From Chrysopilus asiliformis (taxonomy: Eukaryota > Arthropoda > Insecta > Diptera > Rhagionidae), in contig OZ035962.1 in assembly GCA_964034945.1 (NCBI GenBank), positions 99,637,784 through 99,701,783 of the forward strand: a stretch of 64,000 bases of DNA, given 5' to 3'. The first letter of the stretch is position 1, and the number at the start of each line of letters is the position of its first letter. Positions 37,601-43,499 of the stretch are shown piece by piece. The position numbers and the translations under genes were made by a program. The notes under the pieces are model-generated. The model searched no databases. It saw only the letters and a program-made list of their open reading frames with translations, and had not been told where the DNA came from.

Positions 37601-37878
37601 AAAAAAATGCCGGGTTTTCTGATCATACATTAAATTCCAATTACACTAAACCTGTTTTTTGAATATCCTGAGCTTTAGAATTTTTAAAACTAGACCAATT
37701 ATGAGGTATCGAATTATATAACAAGAGTTGTTTTTTGCCTATTTACATGTGAAAGTTAATTAAGTAAATAAAGTCAAACAACTATAAATAATACCTTAAT
37801 TTCATCGCTGGGGATTTCCTTTTTAATATTAACAGTTGTACTAGAAGTTGTACTCGGTGGTGAAGCTTTGGTAGTCAT
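3237..37878 (-). CDS. Sobp: Sine oculis-binding protein homologue (SOBP), complete coding region in three exons
   Basis: Coding exons 37795-37878, 10056-10308 and 3237-4663 join with matching phases (0, then 1+2) into 587 residues. Exon 1 encodes a short Lys/Ser/Thr-rich start ending in IKKEIPSDEIK. Exon 2 opens with DFAETAMNELLGWYGYD, the signature N-terminal motif of SOBP (human has a near-identical MNELLGWYGYD). Exon 3 carries two FCS-type zinc fingers: Cys116/119/140/144 and Cys159/162/184/188. The second reads CDWCRHIRHAV, then LQFCSDKCLNQYKMQIF, matching human SOBP closely. A Pro/Ile-rich run around residues 425-443 (VPYPIIVPLPIP) is also typical, and the tail has a basic stretch RPLRKRKRV that could act as a nuclear signal. 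SOBP binds SIX-family transcription factors and is nuclear. The first coding intron is about 27.5 kb and the second about 5.4 kb, both full of mobile elements. The assignment is very strong; extra alternative exons cannot be excluded. Confidence 0.93.
4767..4846 (+). repeat. 20-base tandem repeat, four units
   Basis: Units begin at 4767, 4787, 4807 and 4827, each a variant of CTTAAAACTCCAGAACCACG. The array follows a short GTCTGTCTGTC run at about 4757-4767. A stretch after it reads ACCGATTTGGATGAAACTTT, so this is probably part of a degenerate Helitron-type repeat. Confidence 0.75.
7541..7619 (+). mobile_element. HINE/DINE-1-like element reduced to its two ends
   Basis: Starts TATACCCGTATGGTGAAA and passes straight into the 3' block ATCACCATACGGGT, then the small hairpin TTGCCAGATTGGCAA, and ends GCTTTTGTTATG followed by T. 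The whole interior of about 490 bases has been lost between the two inverted subterminal repeats. Confidence 0.75.
7623..7794 (+). repeat. Direct repeat pair of about 30 bases
   Basis: The stretch TTATTTAATAAATGCAAATA plus the following ten bases occurs at about 7623 and again at about 7761, roughly 138 bases apart, bracketing unrelated sequence. One copy abuts the end of the deleted HINE and the other lies just before the Helitron. It could be a local duplication made during insertion. Confidence 0.5.
7836..8563 (-). mobile_element. Non-autonomous Helitron with GC-rich terminal hairpins
   Basis: On the minus strand the element starts TCTATATATATAAAAATGG after an A, and ends CTAG before a T, the A|T insertion and CTRR end expected of Helitrons. 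The 3' end carries stacked perfect hairpins. In + strand coordinates these are 7839-7851 (GGGGC/GCCCC) and 7852-7868 (GAACCGC/GCGGTTC), then further GGCC-TTC-GGCC stems near 7887, 7935 and 8041. Near the 5' end it has an ACAT microsatellite and the phrase GCTGAACCGATTTTGACC. There is no Rep/helicase coding, so it depends on another copy for movement. The reading frames across it are not genes. Confidence 0.78.
8611..9186 (+). mobile_element. HINE/DINE-1-like element, full length
   Basis: Begins TATACCCGTATGGTGAAACC, with inner inverted copy TCACCATACGGGT near 9132, the 3' hairpin TTGCCAGATTGGCAA, and end GCTTTTGTTATG before T. The middle carries a GTCCGTCTGTCTG microsatellite (about 8744-8800) and the block GAGCTAGAGACTTGAAA. 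This architecture (subterminal inverted repeats, GTCY microsatellite, 3' stem-loop, T|T insertion) is that of Helentron-associated elements such as Drosophila DINE-1/INE-1. It has no coding capacity. Confidence 0.8.
10056..10308 (-). CDS. Sobp: SOBP middle coding exon (conserved N-terminal motif)
   Basis: 253 bases between a TTTTTGTAG acceptor and a GTAAGAAT donor, phase 0 in and phase 1 out. It starts with DFAETAMNELLGWYGYD and continues through a Ser/Asp-rich stretch. The frame running past the donor ends in intronic stops. Confidence 0.92.
11310..11922 (-). mobile_element. HINE/DINE-1-like element inside a family B repeat
   Basis: Same family as the 8611 copy, in reverse orientation. It has the longest microsatellite of the set (CAGA/CGGA units, about 11696-11790), which accounts for the Q/T/D/R-rich reading frames here. 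Family B sequence resumes on both sides. Confidence 0.82.
11995..12237. mobile_element. Small foldback MITE
   Basis: Ends are inverted copies of TCTGCTAAAATAGAATTAAT (left from 11995; right ends at 12237, one mismatch over about 23 bases). The 243-base interior is crowded with CGTTAT/ATAACG motifs. I cannot define a target duplication. Confidence 0.6.
12672..13241 (-). mobile_element. HINE/DINE-1-like element
   Basis: Reverse orientation, starting directly after the end of the family B repeat. It has the 3' hairpin, inverted subterminal repeats, a CAGA/CGGA microsatellite at about 13045-13110, and the TATACCC terminus at 13241. The GTACCCCCC segment of other copies is shortened here. Confidence 0.82.
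13372..13590 (+). mobile_element. Pogo/Tigger-like DNA transposon fragment
   Basis: Begins ACAGTGAAACCTCGATTTAC, which resembles the termini of pogo-type elements. It is followed by sequence (CAATCGAATGTTCCACAAAA) that recurs in diverged form at 49790-49940. No transposase is readable. Confidence 0.45.
13745..14195. mobile_element. Foldback MITE with about 31-base terminal inverted repeats
   Basis: The left end (from about 13746) and right end (to about 14194) are inverted copies containing TAGACGTACAATATTATTG then TGCAATATATTG. The motif GTCTAGGGG and more CAATATATTG copies recur inside. About 450 bases, non-coding. Confidence 0.65.
15090..15240 (-). other. Coding-like island, unidentified
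   Basis: GC content rises above the surroundings and the minus strand reads HGDVHSRRFCNLLHFAAVK, then IGYGGSYHPDKVTFVEVDG, without stops. There are no clear splice sites or start. It could be a decayed gene or retroelement fragment. I do not recognise it. Confidence 0.2.
16267..16827 (-). mobile_element. Internally deleted Tc1/mariner-type element with transposase remnants
   Basis: Terminal inverted repeats of about 35 bases: left GGGTCTTTCAATAAGGACAT from 16267, right its complement ending at 16827. The minus strand carries a transposase start (ATG at 16716-16718, MVKFTNEQRLEIIKTYY), then, in another frame, the C-terminal part with DLTPLDFFLWGYVKS. The central part with the first two catalytic aspartates is missing, so this is a deletion derivative that could only be moved by a full copy elsewhere. 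Confidence 0.7.
16300..16718 (-). pseudogene. Transposase pseudogene, N-terminal start joined to C-terminal part
   Basis: About 27 codons from the ATG at 16718, then a stop. After a frame change, about 110 codons of the C-terminal region follow, including the third catalytic Asp in DLTPLDFFLW. The frame change marks the deletion junction near 16600-16640. Family: Tc1/mariner superfamily, by motif. Confidence 0.65.
16941..17863 (-). mobile_element. Interspersed repeat family B
   Basis: The reverse complement starts ATCAGTTGTGGTCAACACAA and ends near GAAGAAAGTAAAAA, matching the copies at 11227 and 58703. It contains a GTCTGTCAGTCTGTCTGCC microsatellite at about 17062-17130 followed by GAGCTAGCGCCATGAAATTT. 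Several passages of the type AACCGTTATTTCC recur, suggesting internal degenerate repetition. No coding. Confidence 0.6.
17864..19848. other. Intronic sequence without recognisable features
   Basis: AT-rich intron sequence. Reading frames are short and of random composition. I see no exon, RNA gene or element end. Confidence 0.4.
19857..20111. mobile_element. hAT-type MITE with 8-base target duplication
   Basis: Inverted ends of the CAGGGGTGTCCAACC type (left CAGGCTTGTCCAACC at 19857; right ends at 20111). It is flanked by an exact 8-base duplication TTCTAGAA at 19849-19856 and 20112-20119. The interior has GGGCCGCATGCGGCCC and two TGTGGCC(C/T)AAGAAA passages. An 8-base duplication and these ends are typical of hAT elements. 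Confidence 0.85.
20150..20800. mobile_element. DNA transposon relic with long inverted arms
   Basis: Outer ends CTGGGGTGGTTTCATGTAAC (20150) and the complement of CAGGGGTAACTTCATGTAAC (to 20800) are followed by about 180 bases of diverged inverted similarity on each side (to about 20330 and from about 20640). The centre holds GAGGCATTGCCTCCTC-type sequence. No coding and no clear target duplication. Confidence 0.55.
21705..21880. repeat. Long near-perfect hairpin (83-base arms, 10-base loop)
   Basis: Positions 21705-21787 and 21798-21880 are reverse complements with two mismatches in 83 bases; the loop is 21788-21797. Both arms begin and end with GACCAAAAGTCGTACTATG and its complement. A transcript would fold into a long duplex resembling an hpRNA/endo-siRNA precursor. 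A foldback transposon is the alternative, though nothing but the arms is present. Confidence 0.85.
21930..22057 (+). mobile_element. tRNA-derived SINE, 5' part
   Basis: The head resembles a tRNA gene: an A-box-like TAGTCCAAGCGG near 21942 and a B-box-like GGTTCAATTTC near 21986. It is interrupted at a TA by the mariner and resumes at 23351. The exact 5' end is uncertain. Confidence 0.55.
22058..23350 (-). mobile_element. Complete irritans-type mariner element
   Basis: 1293 bases with perfect 30-base terminal inverted repeats (22058-22087 and 23321-23350), starting ACACATGGATCAATAAGTCC, flanked by TA duplications at 22056-22057 and 23351-23352. It contains one uninterrupted transposase gene. 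Perfect ends and an open frame point to a recent insertion and possible activity. Confidence 0.95.
22122..23171 (-). CDS. Mariner transposase, apparently intact
   Basis: A 349-residue transposase of the irritans subfamily (Himar1 group). The N-terminus MEKTEFRVLIKHCFLMGKN begins the two helix-turn-helix DNA-binding part, with the WVPRLL linker motif near 119-124. The catalytic triad is Asp158 (SMDETWIHH), Asp252 (FHQDNAPCH) and Asp287 (YSPDLAPSDYW), with 34 residues between the last two: the DD34D signature of mariners. No stop or frameshift interrupts it, and length equals the family norm of about 348. The enzyme cuts and pastes the element at TA sites in the nucleus. It lies in the SOBP intron on the same strand as the host gene. 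Start: the ATG at 23169-23171, which gives the family-typical first residues. Confidence 0.95.
   Translation of the reverse strand: MEKTEFRVLIKHCFLMGKNTVQAKQWIEKCYPDSCPSKATICRWFAEFKRGRTDTNDAERSGRPVEAVTPENVSEVTKIIMKDRKVKLREIAEITQISYGSAFTILHEKLSMKKVFSKWVPRLLSMEQKQQRVDDSESCLSLFTRNKKDFLRRYVSMDETWIHHYTPESKRQSSEWRTAGESRPKRPKTQQSAGKVMASVFWDTHGVIFIDYLEKGKSINSDYYIDLLVRLKEEIAKKRPHMQRKKILFHQDNAPCHKSMKTMAKLNELGFHLLPHPPYSPDLAPSDYWLFADLKKMLQGKRFGSNEEVIAETEAYFEAKDNFFYKHGIEKLEKRWNDCITLKGDYIDE
23351..23580 (+). mobile_element. tRNA-derived SINE, 3' part
   Basis: The continuation after the mariner runs through GGCCCAGGCTCTTCGAGAG and GATGTAGCGCCGATGATGAT into an A-rich end near 23580, resembling mosquito and other fly tRNA-SINE tails. 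Class is by structure; no family name is claimed. Confidence 0.5.
24005..24420 (+). mobile_element. HINE/DINE-1-like element, shortened
   Basis: Both ends are present (TATACCCGTATGG at 24005, the hairpin and GTTATG before T near 24418), but the microsatellite is reduced to about three units and a segment after ACGAACGAAAACG is missing. Confidence 0.8.
24616..24713. mobile_element. Ends of two decayed DNA elements
   Basis: CTCCGTATGAAATAGACG at 24616-24633 is the right terminus of the family seen complete at 51718-52651. About 40 bases later, sequence ending GAACTGAGGTTCCACTGTA (to about 24713) is a pogo-like terminus in reverse. Interiors are not recognisable. Confidence 0.4.
26090..26560. 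repeat. Decayed Helitron-type repeat with palindrome
   Basis: A palindrome with arms TTAAGTTTTTTT lies at about 26116-26145. It is followed by ATAACG/ATCCTTT motifs shared with repeats near 29180, 42640 and 46560, and an ACAT microsatellite near 26433. Boundaries are unclear. Confidence 0.4.
28165..28382 (-). other. Coding-like ORF with one membrane segment, unidentified
   Basis: The minus strand is open for about 70 codons with mixed codon use and higher GC than its surroundings. It includes FEVWHDRLSAKVIAFLPTG and a hydrophobic run MCWFYGALMLMLMAISLAV. A GTAAAG donor-like site follows CYT and an acceptor-like TTTGAAG precedes it. It could be an exon of a nested or alternative gene, or chance. 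No family recognised. Confidence 0.22.
28887..29012. repeat. Near-perfect foldback element (about 55-base arms)
   Basis: Arms starting GGCCCTATCACAGAATCCG (left from about 28889) and its complement ending near 29010, with a short centre TTGGTATAAAAC. Only one indel and one or two mismatches separate the arms. A diverged relative lies at about 16170-16265 (same ACCAACAACAA-type centre). Confidence 0.75.
29014..29398 (+). mobile_element. Short non-autonomous Helitron
   Basis: Starts TCTTAATATATAAAAAAAAT after an A and ends CTACTAG before T. Near the start is the phrase CTCAAAAACGACTGGACCG; inside are two copies of GAAGGTCCTGT(C/A)AGGATAAC. 385 bases, no coding. It begins two bases after the foldback at 28887-29012. 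Confidence 0.65.
29518..29640 (+). mobile_element. Fragment of family B repeat
   Basis: GTTGTGATCAACACAAAACT followed by TTCCTCTGCAATATTTAG matches the 5' end of family B. Similarity fades after about 29640. Confidence 0.5.
32130..32280 (+). mobile_element. Degenerate HINE-like fragment
   Basis: A short TCCGTCCGTCC run, then GAGCTGGAGACCTGAAATTT and GCTAAGTACTTGAACGGG, parallel the middle of the HINE family in diverged form. No ends are preserved. Confidence 0.45.
32631..32822. mobile_element. Short MITE with about 30-base inverted ends
   Basis: AAGCCGGCCATACATTATGA at 32631 and its complement ending at 32822. The interior contains two TTGTACAAC palindromes. 192 bases, non-coding. Confidence 0.75.
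33090..33372 (-). mobile_element. CACTA-like MITE, copy 1
   Basis: Ends are CACTCAGAAAAAT and its complement; flanking dinucleotide TG on both sides (33088-33089, 33373-33374). The 283-base interior is GC-rich relative to the surroundings. It is inverted relative to the copies at 58865 and 61247. The CACT start and 2-base duplication suggest the CACTA superfamily; this is tentative. Confidence 0.7.
35833..37005. mobile_element. DNA transposon (CACCCAGAG ends) inserted in a HINE
   Basis: Perfect 17-base inverted ends CACCCAGAGAAAAATCT (35833-35849 and 36989-37005), flanked by TT on both sides (35831-35832, 37006-37007). The ends resemble the CACTCAGAAAAAT of the MITEs at 33090, 58865 and 61247. 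The interior repeats AACACAA, TAACAAAA and ACGTAA motifs in both directions and contains a 27-base tandem repeat. No transposase is seen. Confidence 0.8.
36419..36495 (+). repeat. 27-base tandem repeat, about 2.7 units
   Basis: Units of the form GGGAAAAAAGGGCATAAAA plus GGGCATAT run head to tail from about 36419 to 36495, inside the transposon at 35833-37005. Confidence 0.75.
37795..37878 (-). CDS. Sobp: SOBP first coding exon
   Basis: 84 bases from the ATG at 37876-37878 to a GTATTATT donor, encoding MTTKASPPSTTSSTTVNIKK then EIPSDEIK. The IKKEIPSDEIK tail resembles the VKREINEEMK that precedes the conserved motif in human SOBP, and phase 0 fits exon 2 exactly. Confidence 0.85.
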
Positions 37879-40016
37879 GTCGCACTTTTATAAAAAAAAA
37901 TTTGATGTCCTCTCGTCCCTCTGCAAACTCAACACAAAACAATCAGCGTCAAGTAATTTCAAAACAGTGGCAACTTTTCAATATAATCGTACTTGATGTT
38001 TACAGAAATAAAGATTTTCTTTTTGGTATTAAAAAGAGAAATTCCTAAACATGGATCATCATCGCCAGAGAAACGGTTCATTTTTAAATATTTTTGGATA
38101 GACGTAAATGTTCACATGACTGCACTGCATACCTATCGAATTTATTCGTTACTAAATTCGTATCACTTACAAGTTTACCGAAGAAACAGAGGAAACACGA
38201 AGCAAAAATACAAGAAAAAAAAATCACAAGTATATTAAAACTTAAAATAGAACATGAAATGTTGAAACGGCGTGCCGTTCAAAAATGCTGAAGAAATTTT
38301 GTAATAAAATACTCCTCATAGCGGTTTATTTCGGATAACGAAATCATATGTTCCTCTTCGAAATAAATAAAAGAAATACACTTTTCGACTCGTACAACGT
38401 CTGCTCGTTCACACAAAGAGTTATCTGAGTTAGTCTAATCTCAGCTAAGCAATCTATGTTAGCCAGATTTGTATTTTTTGGCGCCTATTTTTACACTGCT
38501 TGTCACACTTTTTCCCCCTTTTCAACTATACTCGGATAATATCACAACGAACAACGCTATTTAATTTTTTTTATATACATTATCTGTAGATACTTTGTCG
38601 ACAAGTGAATTCAGTAATTTCAAACTATGTAATTCGCCTAATAATGTTGAATCTGCTTTGAGTCTCTGATTTTGTACGGTTTATTACGTATAATTTGTCG
38701 AGATCATGTTTTTAGCGCGAATATTATTGGACTAAATCCAAAAATAAACATTTTGCAGCATCACATTTATCATTCTCCTGTCTGTCTGTGCTGCTACTCC
38801 TCTTGGCTCCACTAAAAAAACGACACTCACCGACCAACTAATTTTATACTTTCCTTTGTGTGCTTTTGAATTTATTGATAAACAAATAAAATAAAACATT
38901 ATTATAAATTGTAGCCACTTTCGTTATGTTTATATCACCACGATGTCAAAATTGAAAAAAAAAATCTTCAGCACTATTCAATCTCACTAATGTTGTTCAT
39001 TTGAAAAAAGAAATTCCAAAATTTGAATAATTTTTTTTGTTGTTTTGGAAAAGCCATGAGATCGTTTAAGTCTTGTTTTTGTTTATTTTTTTGGCACCCG
39101 ACTGCGAATTTGAAAAGATTCTTCATCTGAATACAAGGGGAAAATAAGTTTTCATGTAAGAATTTTCAAATGCTATACACGTGAAGCGATGTTACTTTAT
39201 TTTTTTTTTTAAATTAACACCATTTTGAAATGGCAATCACCGATTTCAGAACAGAAATTGCTCAAAAACGGTGATTATTTAGCCGGTATTCACAGATGCA
39301 GTTAAAATTTAAAAATTAATATCCCTCGAGCCATCACTTATCGCAGTCGCTTTGCTAATGTTTCAATACATTTTTCTTTCCACTGGTTTTTTGAATTTTT
39401 CAATTCGAAAACTCGAATGATCCTAGAGATATGCTGATTACTAGCGAAATTACCACTCAACGACTACGAATGGATTTTAAAAAAAAGCTGCAACTCACCT
39501 CGAGGTAAGAAAATCAATTTCGACTGTTTGAATTATTTATTAGATTTTTTATTGGATAATTTTTGGTATGTCGCACGAATCTGCCTCTGCCACTATAAAC
39601 ATTTGTTATTTAGTTACAAATGCATACCTATACTAGTAGGGTATAAGAGTTTTTCACTTAAACAAAATGATTTATTTCAAACAAAACCACTTTAGGGTGC
39701 AACATTATGTCACAATTACTTATTTACTGAATATTAATAATAATAAAAAGACAAAATGAAAATAAATGCAATATTTTGCTCCGATATCAATTAATCGAAT
39801 AACTATGAACAAGTTGACAACAAAAGTGTTTGTGTAAATCCGCCCTAAGAGAAACCATTGAGTACGCTAAAAAGCATTTTAAACCCAAGCCACTCGTAAT
39901 ATTTTCCAATACGGCGGATAGTACAAACAAGTGCAATGAAGTAAAATCATTTGATGTAATTGGTCCAATATTTACGTTAATTTTTACCCAACTTATTTGA
40001 TTAATTTTACCCAGTT
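37879..40016. other. Divergent region between SOBP and LYRM2
   Basis: About 2.1 kb separates the two start codons. A plausible SOBP 5' UTR acceptor (TTTGCAG on the minus strand, exon from 37920) lies 42 bases before the ATG. A matching donor (CTCGAG|GTGAG, last exon base 39499) would give a 1.6 kb UTR intron; this is inference. Otherwise AT-rich with no gene seen. Confidence 0.45.
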
Positions 40017-40348
40017 ATGAATAAACTGCCAGGCAAGACTTTATCTCTAAAACAGGTAGGTACGGAAAAAAGTAAATGTCGAATTTATCATAGTTTATTT
40101 ATCCTTCATTCCAGTTTATGCTCCGGCAAGAAGTGCTTCGTTTGTATAGAGAGATTTTCAGAGAAATTAAAAAAGTCCCTGATGAATCCAGCAGACAAGA
40201 ACTTAAAGAATGGGCGCGTCATGACTTCCGAGTGAATGTCCACCAAACAGACGAAGTTGCCATTAAAATGTCGCTTCAATACGGCAGAAGATCACTGAGT
40301 GAACTCAAGACAAGTCTCAGCCTTAGTGGGACCGGCAAAAGTATATAA
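40017..40348 (+). CDS. LYRM2: LYR motif-containing protein 2
   Basis: Exons 40017-40055 and 40115-40348, separated by a 59-base GT-AG intron at a whole codon, encode 90 residues (human LYRM2: 88). The start MNKLPGKTLSLKQF parallels human LPPATLTLKQF, and the LYR motif is at residues 23-25 in VLRLYREIFREI. Phe and basic residues follow in the pattern of complex 1 LYR proteins, including WARHDFRVN. LYRM2 is a mitochondrial matrix protein reported to support complex I; LYR proteins generally bind acyl carrier protein. The gene is convergent with MBTPS2, 70 bases away. Confidence 0.92.
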
Positions 40349-40355
40349 CCTAGTC

Positions 40356-40361
40356 AATAAA
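40356..40361 (+). terminator. Poly(A) signal AATAAA of LYRM2
   Basis: Canonical hexamer eight bases after the stop codon. Cleavage would fall close to the poly(A) region of MBTPS2 on the other strand. Confidence 0.65.
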
Positions 40362-40398
40362 AGAACTCGTCCTTAATTTGTTAAATAGAAAAAAATAG

Positions 40399-40404
40399 TT
40401 TATT
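40399..40404 (-). terminator. Poly(A) signal of MBTPS2
   Basis: AATAAA on the minus strand, 15 bases past the MBTPS2 stop codon. Together with the LYRM2 signal it leaves the two transcripts ending in the same roughly 70-base gap. Confidence 0.6.
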
Positions 40405-40418
40405 GCTCTGAATTGTTA

Positions 40419-41979
40419 CTAATAAAGATTAGACAATAATGTGCTCCATAAAACTCTGAGAACTGAGGAGACAAAGAGTAGAGTTCCCAAGCTGGTCACT
40501 ACCAATACGACCAATTCCCTCTTTCCCCTTTCCGGTAATTTATTGACTAGAAAATTGTTTATGATTGTGCTTGAAATGTGGTATCCATCCAGTCCGAAGC
40601 AGGGAATAGCGTTCATCAGAGCCAGACCGAAAGAGAACACGATGTTGTACTTCAGGAGGAGCACCAAAGTGTCAGCAAACTTGGATGGTAAAATATTAGT
40701 CTTTGGTACATATTCTGATACGCTAACTGTCTGCGATACGTCCGCCGGATGTCCAATGTAGAGGACCATATTTCGGTCTTTCCGGATTATCGACAGAATC
40801 GTTGTGACGTTATTAATCAGCGGCCGAATGCAGAATCCATCATCGCAAGTGGTCCTGCAGAATCCACTCGACTTCTCGATAGTGTGTCGAATGTCTAGGC
40901 ACATGTGTTGAGGGATCTCCACCGGGTCGTCGTTGCTAATATCATCTATGTACTCGAAGCAGGCTAACTTGTTATTCCCCGGGTCGCAACATTGCAAAAC
41001 GCCATCAAATCCATGCACGATGGGCGCACTTTCATCGTTAATCCTTATAAAATCTGATGAGACACAATACGCTGGCTTATTCCTGATACTGTTCAGGAGA
41101 CAATCATACCAGTTGTCCATCGTCTGCACCTTGCAACCATTAATCTCGATAACAACGTCTCCCACGAAGATTCCTTTCGGTCCAAGCAGTGGAGAAGTCT
41201 TCTGGACGGACGACACAACAACGCCTTGATTTACCCGGAAGAACGGTGCCAGAACAAATCCCAGTGTTGAATAGAGCAGGAAGCATACCACGGCTAAAAT
41301 GATGTTATGCCAGATGCCACCACATAAGATACGTAACTTCCGGAAACTCTTCAATGCGTTTAGATGGTCCGTGGACAAAACAGTGTAGGCCACCGGGAAA
41401 CAGAAAATTAAATTCATCCCGAATCCCATCACAGGAACATCTTCACTAACGGCTGCCAGCGCGTGCCCCAGCTCGTGGACAATTGTGCAGACTGCCAATG
41501 CACTGATGTAGTAACCGAATTCGTTGAGGGGCAAATTTACTCCAGGCAATAGAATCTCTATTTGGGGCGCGAAATTCTCTCCTGGTTTACTACCTCCAGC
41601 AGTGGCTGTTTTTTCTGCAGTTTCGTGGAAGAGATTGAATAACAGTATTATGACCCCAATAGGAAGTATAATGAGCGTGATGACAACGCCTGCACTAAAC
41701 GATTGGTTGAAGATCCGCTGGCTGCGAGAAGAGCCCCATTTCACAATCGTACGATTCAAAAACGTTGTGTGCAAATTAAGTCTTAAGAATTTCACAGTTA
41801 GGCCGGTATTGTGAAGAAAGGCATCGTATGGGTAATGGAGACAGCTCTGAAATTAGTTAAATCATTAATAAATATGCGTACGTGGTGTATTTTTTGTGTA
41901 ATACTTTAAACAATAAATCGAAAAAGGTCGCGACTCCATAGAATACAGCAAGGACAATAACGAAAACTAGCAAATCCAT
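40419..41979 (-). CDS. MBTPS2: Membrane-bound transcription factor site-2 protease
   Basis: Exons 41905-41979 (MDLLVFVIVLAVFYGVATFF then DLLFK) and 40419-41846, joined at phase 0 across a 58-base intron, give 500 residues (human: 519). The zinc-metalloprotease motif HELGH is at about 149-153 within a hydrophobic segment. The third zinc ligand is in NAIPCFGLDG (Asp at about 446), equivalent to NVVPC/NAVPC-ALDG of the family. Between them lie IWHN, a PDZ-like stretch (GPKGIFVGDVV) and a Cys-rich luminal insert. Several further hydrophobic stretches fit a multi-pass Golgi membrane protein. The enzyme cleaves SREBP- and ATF6-type factors inside the membrane after site-1 cleavage. The second exon has no usable ATG near its start, so the small first exon is required. 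Confidence 0.95.
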
Positions 41980-43499
41980 TGCTATGCGTCAGGTGGTTTA
42001 AAGTTTTGCTTTCAACACAAGGAATTCGGAGATTTTATTGACATTTTAAATACTGTGTTTTTTTTATTACGAATTAACAATAATTTCTAAGTGTCTTCAA
42101 TTTTTTTACTCTGTTTTTCCATCTAACACTTTGAGAAGACTGAGTGAGTTCAAGGTTTTGGGCGAAATAGTGCATTCAAGGGGATTTGAGGTGACATTTG
42201 AGTTATTTAAAAAGAAATTAAAGAACAAATCCTTTACTACTTTTTTAGTTTCTAGTAGCAGATTTTTTTTTTGTTAATTTTCGCGTTTTCCATAAAGCAC
42301 TTCGGAAATAAGACAAATCTCGTTTTTTGTTACTTCGACTATCGGAAGAATTTTCAGGAAAACATGATCTCCATCAACTAATTAGTTAGCTATAAGCTTT
42401 TTATAACTAACTAACGGTTAATTGCATCATAATATTGATAATCTTTTAGTGGTTTTTGAACCAGAACATTTTCGGTGTTTAAAACACTGCTATACATTTT
42501 TTAAAAGGTTGCTTGGTGGCTATAGTTTTTAAATCGTTGAAATCTTATATTTTCTATTCACCCTAGGAAGATGAAATTTTGCCAACTTGAGTAGTTCCGA
42601 TAAGAATATAATATTTTCAATGCTTCGTCCTTGTAAGGATAACGGAGTGTCCTGTATGGATAATGTTATTATCCTTTTCCTCAAATTTTCCGAAAAAAAT
42701 CCGAACTGGCGGTTTTTGAAGTTGCTGAATCCAAATCTGAGTCAAAAAGTTCGTAACGATATCTCAAAAACAAAGGTATATTAGAAGACTAAAAAGTATA
42801 AATAAGAAAATAGTCTTGTGATGTTTGAACATTTCAAAAACAAGCTCTCCCACGAATGTTTTAAGGTTTCAAGACAAATATTCTTCAGAATGGTATGTTT
42901 TGATAAAAATATAGTGTAAGGTGTTGTATTTGCTCTTTGAACTCAGCACACATTAGGTTTTGAAGAAAAAAGAAAAACTGAAATATGGATTTTTTGTTTA
43001 ATCAACAAAAAATTTCAAAGGGCTTTCAAAGGTTTGTATAATTAAAACATGTTTGAAAAACTTTAGCAACTTTTCCTTAATACTAAGTTTGATTTTTGTA
43101 AGTCTATTGATTTCAAAGCTGTTCAAAATTGTCAGAAATGAATATTTTTAAACCCTATAATCAAAACTCGAAAAATAGAAATATCCTAAACGAATTTTAT
43201 TTAAAAGATAATGAATTTGATTCGCTAACAGTCGAATTTGATCTGCAAAATAGTCGATTTGGTGTCTAAAAGATGCTAAAAGGTTGTATTTGGACTAAAA
43301 AATCTGCATCTCCCATTAGTAAAAAAAACCATAGGTTCGTAATAAATCACCAAACTTTCTAATTGTCTACTGTTTTTCTTCTACAGTATTACAAGATTTT
43401 TAATTAGAATTTTTATAAACTTTTTATTTAAACCTTAAAATTTTAAAACATTCTAAGAAGTATTCACCGTCATATCATTTGAAAGCAAATTATTTGCAA
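41980..43499. other. Intergenic region between MBTPS2 and COA5
   Basis: No gene. A decayed repeat at about 42560-42960 shares AAGGATAACGG and CCTAGGAAGAT with the one at 46480-46760 in inverse orientation. A minus-strand AATAAA at 43423-43428 is the likely poly(A) signal of COA5. Confidence 0.5.
43423..43428 (-). terminator. Poly(A) signal of COA5
   Basis: AATAAA on the minus strand, about 72 bases after the COA5 stop. Confidence 0.45.

Larger units (their letters stand above)
10309..37794 (-). other. SOBP first coding intron (about 27.5 kb)
   Basis: A very long intron with a GTATTATT donor at 37794 downward and a TAG acceptor at 10309-10310. It is built largely of mobile elements, listed separately. 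Between them I see no confident gene in 13250-13370, 14200-16260, 17870-19840, 24640-28120, 29600-32130, 33380-35640 or 37090-37790. These stretches are AT-rich with scattered decayed repeats. Weak coding-like islands at 15090-15240 and 28165-28382 are noted separately. Confidence 0.8.

Noticed and set aside
40441..41814. Several + strand ORFs opposite MBTPS2
   Set aside because: Shadows of the MBTPS2 coding exon on the other strand.
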